A stretch of 41,592 nucleotides of DNA from Alphaproteobacteria bacterium (GTDB lineage: Bacteria; Pseudomonadota; Alphaproteobacteria; Rhizobiales; JAKIUO01): assembly GCA_024280895.1 (NCBI GenBank), contig JAJRPI010000034.1, positions 1-41,592 on the forward strand, written 5' to 3'. Positions 16,161-24,203 of the stretch are shown piece after piece; the stretch's first letter is position 1, and the number at the start of each line of letters is the position of its first letter. The position numbers and the translations under genes are program-made. The notes under the pieces are model-generated. The model ran no database searches. It was not told where the DNA came from and saw nothing but the letters and a program-made list of their open reading frames with translations.

Positions 16161-19100
16161 CTATGCCGTTTCTCGATATTGTTCGGCGGTTGACAGATCC
16201 ACACTGACCATTTGAGAGATACCTTTTTCTGCCATGGTCACGCCGAACAGACGGTCCATATGCGACATGGTCGTGGGGTGATGGGTGATAACCAGGAACC
16301 GCGTGTCGGTCTTTTTGGTCATTTTGTCCAGTAGAGCGCAAAAGCGCTCCACATTGGCGTCATCGAGCGGTGCATCAACTTCATCAAGCACACATATGGG
16401 CGCAGGATTGGTCAAGAATACTGCAAAGATCAACGACAGGGCGGTGAGCGCTTTTTCTCCGCCCGATAGCAAGGTCAGGACTTGAGGCTTTTTGCCTGGC
16501 GGGCTGGCAATGATTTCAAGGCCTGCTTGCAGAGGATCATCGCTTTCAATGAGCTCCAAGCGTGCTTTGCCGCCTCCAAACAAGGAGGTAAACAGTTCTT
16601 CAAAATGGGTATTGATTTCATCAAAGGCACTCATCAGGCGGCGGCGGCCCTCTTTGTTAAGGCCGCTGATCGCCTTGCGCAAGGCATTGATGGCTTCAAT
16701 CAGATCGGTGTGCTCATGGCTCATTTCCTCGATCTGCTCGCTCAGTTCACGCGCTTCTATATCGGCGCGTAGATTGACGCTGCCAAGACGCTCACGATCT
16801 CCCATCAATTTGGCAAGGCGGCGGTCAAGTTCCGCGCGATCAGGTAATGTCTGATCTGCATCGAACTCAGCTTTTTGCAAGCAGTCGTCGGGGGCACAAT
16901 CTAGCTCTGTTTGTATCAGCTGCTTTTGTTCGCCAAGGCGTGTATTAGCCGCTTCAAGGCGGGCCTCACAGGCTGCTCGATCTTCGCGTGCGCTTGCGGC
17001 TTGTCCCTGCATGTCTTGTAAGCTGCTGTCGATCTCTCGCAGCGTGTTTTCACCTTGTTGCAATTGATCACCAGCAAGCTGGCTTTGTTCCTGGGCTTTA
17101 ACAAGCTGGCTGTTGAGAACCTGGCGTTTGGCATCGATCTGCGCGGGTAGGTCGGTGAGATCTGCCAATTCTGTTTCATCTTCTTTGCGCCTGATCGTCA
17201 GGGTTTTAACATGCTCGTTTGCTTGTTGCTGGCGCTTATTGGTTTGGCTGATTTCGGTTTCGAGCCGATTGATGCGAGCGATGCGGTTGCTGTTTTCTTG
17301 CTCAAGCCCATCCATATGAGCTTTGGCCTCAAGATAATTTGTACGCAATAGGGTAAGATCGCCAGATTGCTTTTCGACACGCATTTGCAGTTGTGTGAGC
17401 TGATCAGATTTTGCGAGTTCCATTGCCAAATCTTGTAGACGGTCTGTTTCGAGGGCGTGACGCTCCAAAAGATCGGCGCGGGTCAGGTGGATTGATTGCA
17501 GCCGGGCGCGCTGGGCAGAGGCTAACTGCTCTGCCTTTGCCAGCGAGCTGCGTTGTTGTTCAAACTCGCGGCGCATATCGGCGTGACGGTTTTTGAAGTC
17601 TTGGAGACGTGCTTGCAATTGCTGGCGTGCATCTTGCGCTTTTTGCGCAGCTTTTTGTGTCTGTTCGGCCTTTTTCTGTGCTTGCTCCAAGCTGCTTTGC
17701 AATTGTTCCAGATCGTTTTTTTGCGATAATCTTCGTGCAGCGCTGGTGGGAGCATCGGCCCGCGCCACAAAGCCATCCCAACGCCACAGGTCTCCCTCAA
17801 CAGACACGAGCCGCTGACCGGCGGACAGTTTGGATTGCTGCAAATCGCCCTCGACCCGCTCTACAATGCCGGTCATCAAAAGCCGCCGCGACAGAGCCGC
17901 TGGAGCCGTTACCAGCTGCTTGAGCGGAATGACCCCTTCAGGCAATGCCTGGGTGGTCTCAAGGGGGGAGGAGGTGTCATCTTCGTATTCGCGCCAGTAC
18001 AGATCGGCATGTATATTGAGAGAGGCGTCCAGATCGTCGCCAAGGGCGGCTCCAAGAGCAGTTTCATAGCCCGCTGTCACGATGATCTCGTCAAGCACGG
18101 GCAGGTCATCATTGCTGCTGGGAGAGCGCAGCAGTTTTTCCAGCGTACTTATTTCGGCAACCAGGGTCGAGAGCTTTGTTTTGGCGTCCATCTGCTCAAG
18201 CAGCCGGGCGCTTTCATCTGATCGGGCCTGCTCAATATCTTGTTCACTGGCGGTCAGTTTTGTTTCCAGTTCCTGGAGTGCAGTGCTTTTTTCCTCAATC
18301 AAACGAGCCAGCTCGTCAAAATCGGCAATCTGTGAGAGCTGGCGATCAAGTTCGGTTTGCTCCTCTGCCAGCTTGTCGCTCTTTACAAGCAGGGCGCTGG
18401 TGGAGGCCTGCTTTTCAAGCTGTTCGCGTTCAAAGGCTTTGAACTGGGCTTTTTGTTCGGCAAATTGTGTCCCAAGCGAGAGTGATTGTTGCTCCGCTGA
18501 GGTCAATACTGATTGCGCTTTTTCGACTTGTGTGGAAGCCTGTTGGCGGGCCTTGTCATTATTGTTTGAGGCTTTTTGCAGGTCCTGCAATTCACCTTGG
18601 AAACTTTTGAGACGTTGCTGATCTTCTTTAAGGCTGTTTTCTTCGCGGGCCAGATCAGCGTCATATTGCGTGCGTCGCTTGGCAAGTTCGTCTTTGCGTG
18701 CCTGCTGGGTTTCTTGCTCGCGTGTTAATTGATCAGATTCGATGTTCAAGCGCTGCATAACGGCCGCTGTGATCATTTCGCGTTCTCGCAGGGCAGGGAT
18801 TTGGGCGCTCGATTTAACATGTAACTGGCGGATTTGAGCTTCTTGCGTGGTTTTTTCACCCACAACCGCCAGCACTTCTTGCAACTTGATCTCAGCCTGT
18901 TTGGCCGCCGATCGGAATGAGACAAAGTCGCTATAAAGGGCGATGATCTGCAATTGTTCAATTTCTCTGGCAAGCTCACGATAGCGTTTGACCTGGCGCT
19001 CTTGGCGCTTGAGCCCCGACAGGCGGCTATCCATCTGGCCGATAATGTCTTGCAGGCGCTCCAGATTACTTTCAGCACCGCGCAGCTTGATTTCTGCCTC

Positions 19101-19634
19101 ATGACGGCGACTGTGCAAGCCGGTGATGCCGGCAGCTTCCTCGAGGATAAAACGGCGCTGTGCTGGCTTTGCGGAGACAATCTCACCGATGCGCCCTTGT
19201 TGGACAAGGGCCGGCGAGCGAGCACCCGTTGAGGCATCTGCAAACAATAGCTGTACATCACGGGCGCGCACCGGTTTGCCATTGATTTGATAGTGCGAAC
19301 CATTATCGCGCTCGATGCGGCGGGTGATTTCCAGATTGTCATCATCATTAAAGGCCGGGTGAGCCTTGCGGTTACGATTGTCCAGATGGATGGTGACTTC
19401 CGCGATATTGCGCGCCGGGCGAGCATTTGTACCCGAAAAAATCACATCTTCCATGCTGGAAGCGCGCATATTTTTGTAGGAGGTTTCGCCCATAACCCAG
19501 CGAAGGGCTTCCAGCAGGTTGGATTTGCCGCAGCCATTAGGCCCCACGACACCCGTCAACCCCCGCTCGATTACCAGTTCGGCAGGTTCCACAAAGCTCT
19601 TAAATCCGAGCAGGCGCAGGCGCGTTATATGCAA
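16161..19634 (-). CDS. smc: Chromosome segregation protein SMC
   Basis: The 1157-residue ATPase organises and helps segregate the chromosome as a dimer with ScpA/ScpB. The N-terminal head carries Walker A GPNGCGKS (31-38). Long coiled coils flank a hinge near residues 500-640. The C-terminal head carries the signature LSGGEK (1056-1061), Walker B with DEVDAP (1084-1089) and the H-loop ITHHPTTMS. The length is normal for alphaproteobacterial SMC. The start is TTG 19634 with GAGGGAGGG eight bases upstream. A dsbA-type gene lies directly upstream, as in many alphaproteobacteria, so the two may be co-transcribed. Confidence 0.98.
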   Translation of the reverse strand: MHITRLRLLGFKSFVEPAELVIERGLTGVVGPNGCGKSNLLEALRWVMGETSYKNMRASSMEDVIFSGTNARPARNIAEVTIHLDNRNRKAHPAFNDDDNLEITRRIERDNGSHYQINGKPVRARDVQLLFADASTGARSPALVQQGRIGEIVSAKPAQRRFILEEAAGITGLHSRRHEAEIKLRGAESNLERLQDIIGQMDSRLSGLKRQERQVKRYRELAREIEQLQIIALYSDFVSFRSAAKQAEIKLQEVLAVVGEKTTQEAQIRQLHVKSSAQIPALREREMITAAVMQRLNIESDQLTREQETQQARKDELAKRRTQYDADLAREENSLKEDQQRLKSFQGELQDLQKASNNNDKARQQASTQVEKAQSVLTSAEQQSLSLGTQFAEQKAQFKAFEREQLEKQASTSALLVKSDKLAEEQTELDRQLSQIADFDELARLIEEKSTALQELETKLTASEQDIEQARSDESARLLEQMDAKTKLSTLVAEISTLEKLLRSPSSNDDLPVLDEIIVTAGYETALGAALGDDLDASLNIHADLYWREYEDDTSSPLETTQALPEGVIPLKQLVTAPAALSRRLLMTGIVERVEGDLQQSKLSAGQRLVSVEGDLWRWDGFVARADAPTSAARRLSQKNDLEQLQSSLEQAQKKAEQTQKAAQKAQDARQQLQARLQDFKNRHADMRREFEQQRSSLAKAEQLASAQRARLQSIHLTRADLLERHALETDRLQDLAMELAKSDQLTQLQMRVEKQSGDLTLLRTNYLEAKAHMDGLEQENSNRIARINRLETEISQTNKRQQQANEHVKTLTIRRKEDETELADLTDLPAQIDAKRQVLNSQLVKAQEQSQLAGDQLQQGENTLREIDSSLQDMQGQAASAREDRAACEARLEAANTRLGEQKQLIQTELDCAPDDCLQKAEFDADQTLPDRAELDRRLAKLMGDRERLGSVNLRADIEARELSEQIEEMSHEHTDLIEAINALRKAISGLNKEGRRRLMSAFDEINTHFEELFTSLFGGGKARLELIESDDPLQAGLEIIASPPGKKPQVLTLLSGGEKALTALSLIFAVFLTNPAPICVLDEVDAPLDDANVERFCALLDKMTKKTDTRFLVITHHPTTMSHMDRLFGVTMAEKGISQMVSVDLSTAEQYRETA

Positions 19635-19695
19635 TCCCCAAACCCTCCCTCGAGCGGCTTTCGAAACAATATATGCAACCGGCCATCAATTCATG

Positions 19696-20421
19696 TCAGG
19701 CCAGTAACGGGTCTATCTCGGCGCTCAATCTAGCCAAGGTCATGGCTCCGCGCAACTGTTTGCCGTTTATAAAGAAGGTCGGTGTTCCGATTACACCAAG
19801 ATCGCGTCCCCGCTGCTTGGTTTCTTTAATGCCTTTGATAATGTCTTGATTCGCAAGGCAGGAGTCAAATTTTGAGCGCGTCAAGCCGTGAGGGGCGGCT
19901 ATGCTGTGGATAGCGTCGAGGCGCACGTCTTGGGATACCCAGCGTCTTTGTTGCGCCAGATAGAGGTTTAATAGCTTGAAATAATTGCCTTCATCGCAGC
20001 GAATAGCGATGGCCGCATTGCCGCTTGAGCGTCCAATGGGGAAATCTCTGGCGATGAAGTAAACTTTGCCAGTGTCGATATATTGACGCTTGAAGATGGG
20101 CCAGGTTTCCTTGTGAAACTTGTGGCATACGGGGCAAGTGAGGGAAAAATACTCGATCACCGTTACTTTGGCCGAGGGTTGGCCAAGGGTCATTTCCTTG
20201 AGCGGGCCAGGTTCCATCAATTCGGCAACGGTGGCGGGGGTCGTGCGCCGTTTTCTTATCTCAATGCCATCGCTTGTATCGTTGTCGCCAAGAGAATTCT
20301 TCCAGCTATCGTCCTTGCTGATAGGCGCTTTACTGCCAAGATCGAGGCCGCCACCGCAAGAGCCAAGCCCTGTGGCAAGGCTTGCCAGCAATCCCGATGT
20401 GAGAATTCTGCGGTTGATCAT
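19696..20421 (-). CDS. DsbA-family thiol-disulfide protein, probable lipoprotein
   Basis: This thioredoxin-fold protein has a CPVC active site (Cys96, Cys99) and cis-Pro loop GTPTFF (Pro214). The N-terminus has positively charged residues, a hydrophobic stretch and a lipobox-like LGSC (Cys22), so it is probably a membrane-anchored lipoprotein. Residues 25-75 form a flexible linker. A second cysteine pair (142 and 188) is spaced 46 residues apart, exactly as in the neighbouring paralogue. ATG 20421 (241 residues) is preferred over GTG 20439 because it places the signal at the N-terminus. It probably oxidises or isomerises periplasmic proteins. It lies 36 bases after the paralogue and 61 before smc. 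Confidence 0.92.
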   Translation of the reverse strand: MINRRILTSGLLASLATGLGSCGGGLDLGSKAPISKDDSWKNSLGDNDTSDGIEIRKRRTTPATVAELMEPGPLKEMTLGQPSAKVTVIEYFSLTCPVCHKFHKETWPIFKRQYIDTGKVYFIARDFPIGRSSGNAAIAIRCDEGNYFKLLNLYLAQQRRWVSQDVRLDAIHSIAAPHGLTRSKFDSCLANQDIIKGIKETKQRGRDLGVIGTPTFFINGKQLRGAMTLARLSAEIDPLLA

Positions 20422-20457
20422 GTTATTGGCGTCCCACACTTGGTTTGATTGGGCGTT

Positions 20458-21135
20458 TTATTTGGCTTTGTCGCCCATAAGCTCTTCAATCTGTCGAAGG
20501 TGGCTGGCACCTTTTAGTAATTTGCCATTGACGAACAAGGTCGGGGTCGAGGTGACCTTGAACACGGTACTGGCTTTTTCTCGGACCTGCACGATTTTGT
20601 CGAGCAGTGCTTGATCACGCAGGCAAGAATTGAACGTTTCGTCGGTATAGCCAGCTTTTTTGGCCCGTTCTTTCAGCTTTTCCAACGGATCCTTGACGAA
20701 TGCCCAGGCTTCTTGGTGCTTATAAAGGTCTTCAACGATTTCGTTATATTTTTCGCTCTTGCAACGGGCCAGCATGAAACCGGCGACCGCCAGATTGTCG
20801 AGGGGAAATTCGCGGACCACGTAGCGCACCTTGCCGGTGTCGATATATTTGCTTTTTAGTTCAGGCAGCACGTTTTTGTGGAAACTGGCGCAATGGGGAC
20901 AGGTCAGAGAAGAATATTCGATGATGGTGACGGGGGCGTCCGCTTTGCCAACCGCTATATCCTTCAAGACACCTTCTGCATGCAGGTCTTTAACATCCTT
21001 GACGCTTTCTCCCTGCTTCATTTTCTGGGCCTGAACCGGCTCGCCAGCGGGCAGATTAAGCGTGTATGCCGCGCCAATTAGGGCAAAAGCCGCTGCCAGA
21101 GCAACGCTAAAACGTATCTTAAAGGTGTTTTTCAT
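20458..21135 (-). CDS. DsbA-family periplasmic thiol-disulfide oxidoreductase
   Basis: The 225-residue protein has a signal peptide (about 1-36, cut near VQAQ) and a DsbA thioredoxin fold. The active site is CPHC (Cys79, Cys82), as in classical DsbA, and the cis-Pro loop is TSTPTLF (Pro198). Cys125 and Cys171 probably form the second, structural disulfide. It should introduce disulfides into exported proteins, with reoxidation by DsbB encoded elsewhere. The next gene encodes a lipoprotein paralogue, so the pair arose by tandem duplication. The mutY and DUF721 genes that often lie upstream in alphaproteobacteria are absent. Confidence 0.93.
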   Translation of the reverse strand: MKNTFKIRFSVALAAAFALIGAAYTLNLPAGEPVQAQKMKQGESVKDVKDLHAEGVLKDIAVGKADAPVTIIEYSSLTCPHCASFHKNVLPELKSKYIDTGKVRYVVREFPLDNLAVAGFMLARCKSEKYNEIVEDLYKHQEAWAFVKDPLEKLKERAKKAGYTDETFNSCLRDQALLDKIVQVREKASTVFKVTSTPTLFVNGKLLKGASHLRQIEELMGDKAK

Positions 21136-21337
21136 CGCATTTCATTCCTGTTTTGGCGCATTTGCATCGCTGCTTGGCCGCCGATTGCATGGTTTCCCAC
21201 ATTCATCACGACTTTCTAGGCAATTTCAAGACGAAAGCCAAGTCACACTGGTGTGAATGGGCTAAATATTGCTTGTTTGGCTGCTGCTGGCAAGGCAATT
21301 GAAAACCGTATAGGTACCATATCAGTTTTCAACAGAT

Positions 21338-21380
21338 GGGGTCTGGGGGCCAGTCCCCAGCGCCGTCCGCGTAGGACACT
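21338..21380. repeat. Dispersed GC-rich palindromic repeat, copy A
   Basis: The hairpin CTGGGG-GCCAGT-CCCCAG (21343-21360) sits in a longer stretch similar to 29609-29650 (copy B), including GTCYGYG and GACAC downstream of the hairpin. The outer stem pair is C-G here and T-A in copy B, a compensating change. Both copies lie just past the stop of a minus-strand gene. Confidence 0.7.
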
Positions 21381-21384
21381 TCTT

Positions 21385-22230
21385 TTATTTCAACGTCGCC
21401 AATTCCTTTTGCAGCAGGATATTGGCGATGACTTTGTTGAGGACGAGTTTGGTACGCCGGTCGAGATCACTTTGCTCGCGAAAATCGGCAGCGGCGTAGA
21501 AATCGCAGCGATTTTCCTTGAGCAGGGTCTGGCAGGCTGATTTATCTTTGCGCGGGGCATGTACGGCGACGGAATAGCCGCCATTGGCCCTTGTCACGGC
21601 CATAGAGGGTACATCGGTCAGGCCATCACCGAAATAGATCATATTTTCGAAGGGGATGGGGCGCAGACGTTCGGGCATATGGCTGTTGATGTTTTTTGAT
21701 AGGTCCTCAATGCCCTTATTGATGCGAAACAGGTACTGGGTCTTGGTGGTATCGGTGATGACGCGGTTGGGGTAGCGGGCATGGCCATAATGATCGAAAT
21801 AATATTCCGAGGCGAAGACATTGTGAAAGCGCTCATAAATGCTCACCCCTTCAAGAATTTCCTTGAGGCCGGATGAGATTATATAGTGACGGGTTTCAAC
21901 GCTGCCATCAGAGCCGTTGGCAATATGGGCATCGATGCGGTCAAACCAGCTTTCTACGCCTTTAAAATAGGGCACATTGTGGCCCATTTCCTTCAAATCG
22001 TCGCGCGTGAACGGTACTTTGGCAGCGTCGGCTCGCTCATACATCATGCGCATATAGGTGATGATGTCTTCGCCGCCAGTTTCCAGAGTTTCTTTGCCAA
22101 CATCGGCCCAGAATTTGGCTGGTTCTACGCCAATCTCGGGCAGTACCGTATATTCCTGCATGGGTTGGGGCGACAAGGTCCCGTCGAAATCATAGATAAG
22201 CGCGATTATATTCTTGCTGTTTTGCGGCAT
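21385..22230 (-). CDS. HAD-family phosphatase, phosphoserine phosphatase-like
   Basis: The 281-residue protein has HAD motif I IYDFDGTLS (nucleophile Asp14, acid Asp16), motif II YIISSG, a conserved lysine in INKG (motif III) and motif IV FGDGLTDVPS. A C1-type cap lies between motifs I and II. The substrate is unknown; phosphoserine phosphatase-like members act on small phospho-compounds. It is a single minus-strand gene, and a dispersed palindrome lies at its 3' end. The start at ATG 22230 fits the motif I position. Confidence 0.88.
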   Translation of the reverse strand: MPQNSKNIIALIYDFDGTLSPQPMQEYTVLPEIGVEPAKFWADVGKETLETGGEDIITYMRMMYERADAAKVPFTRDDLKEMGHNVPYFKGVESWFDRIDAHIANGSDGSVETRHYIISSGLKEILEGVSIYERFHNVFASEYYFDHYGHARYPNRVITDTTKTQYLFRINKGIEDLSKNINSHMPERLRPIPFENMIYFGDGLTDVPSMAVTRANGGYSVAVHAPRKDKSACQTLLKENRCDFYAAADFREQSDLDRRTKLVLNKVIANILLQKELATLK

Positions 22231-22317
22231 CAGATCCCCACCCTTTTCCTAAAACCCATTGTTGCGAAGAGTAACAGTTAGAACTAGTATCCCAAAAAAA
22301 CAAGTATGGGACCTGAT

Positions 22318-22524
22318 ATGACCGAACCTGACACTAAACCGACCATCTCCACAGACCCTAAATTGCTGGAACTGCTGGTTTGTCCGCTGACCAAGACATC
22401 ACTGCAATATGATGCAGACAGGCAAGAGCTGGTGTCGCGCGCCGCGCGCCTGGCCTTTCCTATCCGCGATGGCATCCCTGTTTTACTGGAGGCCGAAGCC
22501 CGCATACTGGAAGAGGGCGAATAA
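22318..22524 (+). CDS. Trm112/YcaR (UPF0434) family small protein
   Basis: The 68-residue product shows the family signature [14 protein letters not shown], a middle [17 protein letters not shown] and an acidic C-terminal end. Only one cysteine (Cys22) is present, so the four-cysteine zinc site of some members is not conserved, as is usual for alphaproteobacterial copies. Eukaryotic and archaeal Trm112 activates methyltransferases; the bacterial role is not settled. ATG 22318 has GGGA eight bases upstream; ATG 22306 is in frame and also possible. zapE follows after 32 bases on the same strand. Confidence 0.88.
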   Translation: MTEPDTKPTISTDPKLLELLVCPLTKTSLQYDADRQELVSRAARLAFPIRDGIPVLLEAEARILEEGE

Positions 22525-22556
22525 TCGGTGGATTGGGCAATAGGGGATAGGGGCGT

Positions 22557-23642
22557 ATGAAAAAAGGGCCGCTTGTTGTTTATCGAGCCTGGATTGCGGC
22601 AGGGGAGCTGCGAGCCGATCCAGCGCAAGCCCATGCCGTGGGGCAATTGCAACTGCTTGCCAACCGTCTTGCCGACTGGGAAAATTCAAGTGGTCTGCGC
22701 GTTCTCAATGAATGGCTGGGGCGCGCGAAAAAAGTGCCGCGTGGTCTTTACATGTTTGGAGATGTGGGACGTGGTAAAACCATGTTGATGGATCTGTTTT
22801 ATGAAACCATTGATATGCCGCATAAAAAACGCCTGCATTTCCATCCCTTTATGCGCAATGTTCATGTATTGATCAAACAGATGCGCGCACGCGATGAGGG
22901 CGACCCCATTCCGTTGGTCGCCGATGAGCTGATGCGTGAAACCGATCTGTTATGTCTGGATGAATTGCATGTCAATGACATTACGGACGCCATGATTTTA
23001 GGGCGCTTGTTCGCGCACATGTTCGAGCGGGGCCTCATTCTGGTGGCGACTTCCAATGCCGCTCCAAGCGAACTTTACAAAGATGGGCTCAATCGCTCTT
23101 TATTCTTGCCGTTTATTGAACTTGTGGAGCGAAAAATGGATGTGCTGCAGCTCGATGCGCAGCTTGACTACCGCCGTGACAATTTCCAGAATACGCCGCA
23201 TTATTTTACGCCGGCAGATGAACGGGCACGGCTTCAGCTCGATGATATCTGGCGCCAGTTTGCGGGGGGAGCGGCACCTCATGATGGTGGCTTGGATGTC
23301 GGCAGCAGGCGCATCCATATCCCGACAATGGGTGGCGGTATGGCGCGGTTTGGTTTTGCCGATCTATGCGATCAGCCGCTGGGAGCCAATGATTATCTGG
23401 CCTTGTGCGAGCATTTTCATACGTTTTTCATTGATGATATTCCGCAACTATCAGCTGATCGTCACAGTGAAGCGCGTCGCTTCATCAAGCTGATCGATAC
23501 GCTTTATGATCAAAAACGAAGGCTGATTGTATCATGTATGGTTGAGCCCGATGAGATCTATGTCGATGGCAAGGGCGCTGATGAGTTTGTCCGCACAAGC
23601 TCGCGCCTCACGGAAATGCGCCAAAGCAGTTGGGCTGATTAG
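22557..23642 (+). CDS. zapE: Cell division AFG1-like ATPase ZapE
   Basis: The 361-residue AAA-type ATPase has Walker A FGDVGRGKTM (GDVGRGKT, 68-75), Walker B LLCLDELHV (Asp135, Glu136) and sensor-like VATSNAAPSELYKDG. The C-terminal end has FIKLIDTLYDQKRRLIV. In E. coli ZapE acts on Z-rings under low oxygen or heat stress; in mitochondria its relative AFG1 helps turn over respiratory subunits. In alphaproteobacteria it is often placed near central metabolism genes. ATG 22557 has a GGGGAUAGGGG-type purine-rich site upstream. The family call is firm, the cellular role less so. Confidence 0.95.
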   Translation: MKKGPLVVYRAWIAAGELRADPAQAHAVGQLQLLANRLADWENSSGLRVLNEWLGRAKKVPRGLYMFGDVGRGKTMLMDLFYETIDMPHKKRLHFHPFMRNVHVLIKQMRARDEGDPIPLVADELMRETDLLCLDELHVNDITDAMILGRLFAHMFERGLILVATSNAAPSELYKDGLNRSLFLPFIELVERKMDVLQLDAQLDYRRDNFQNTPHYFTPADERARLQLDDIWRQFAGGAAPHDGGLDVGSRRIHIPTMGGGMARFGFADLCDQPLGANDYLALCEHFHTFFIDDIPQLSADRHSEARRFIKLIDTLYDQKRRLIVSCMVEPDEIYVDGKGADEFVRTSSRLTEMRQSSWAD

Positions 23643-23654
23643 GATTTATTTTAT

Positions 23655-24203
23655 CTAAGCGGTTGTTTTGTAAGTTTTGATGCGCTCATTGACGAAGTCG
23701 GCAAATTGCTGGCGCTCTTCCTCATCGGCAAACGCGGCATGGGGAATGATCGTACCAGCGCCCTTGTCAATCCACAGGACCAAAATGTCTGCACTTTGTG
23801 TGAGATCAATGAATGCGGTCCAGTCGAACGAGGATTGCAAATGTTTGCCAGTGATCTGGATGCCGCCCCCCTCATAGGCGGCAAGCGTGAACTCGCCGGT
23901 CATGGCATCATGAGAGCCGACAATATTGTGAACCATTTTATGGTTGGCAATGAGCGATAAAATGCCAATACCAATTGTGGCTATTCCTGCACCAACAAAG
24001 AACACGGAAATTTCTCGAGAAGATAAATAACCCGACCAGTCCAATGCCAGTAATATGAGTCCGGCCAATAAGCCAAAAATAATGGCCCGCAAAAATCGCC
24101 CCGCTGAGCTACTATTTCTTGAGCGCTTTGCAGCTATTTTGAGATAGCTTTGAAAATGATCCGGCGTCAATTTATAGCGCAGGCGGAAACGATCGGCGAC
24201 CAT
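23655..24203 (-). CDS. YcxB-like membrane protein
   Basis: The 182-residue protein has an N-terminal YKLTPDHFQSYLKIAAKRSR segment, two membrane helices (about 35-58 and 65-88) and a C-terminal beta-alpha YcxB-like domain. That domain has GIQITGKHLQSSFDWTAFID, then AFADEEERQQFADFV. Its function is unknown. ATG 24203 shares its first base with the secA stop (TAATG), so ribosomes finishing secA can restart here. An upstream start at 24224 would overlap secA further and is less likely. Coupling suggests steady low expression with secA rather than a shared function. Confidence 0.82.
   Translation of the reverse strand: MVADRFRLRYKLTPDHFQSYLKIAAKRSRNSSSAGRFLRAIIFGLLAGLILLALDWSGYLSSREISVFFVGAGIATIGIGILSLIANHKMVHNIVGSHDAMTGEFTLAAYEGGGIQITGKHLQSSFDWTAFIDLTQSADILVLWIDKGAGTIIPHAAFADEEERQQFADFVNERIKTYKTTA

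Noticed and set aside
21297-21334. Inverted repeat TTGAAAAC...GTTTTCAA between the dsbA and HAD genes
   Set aside because: 8-base arms with an 18-base loop in AT-rich DNA; may be chance, and there is no evidence of function.
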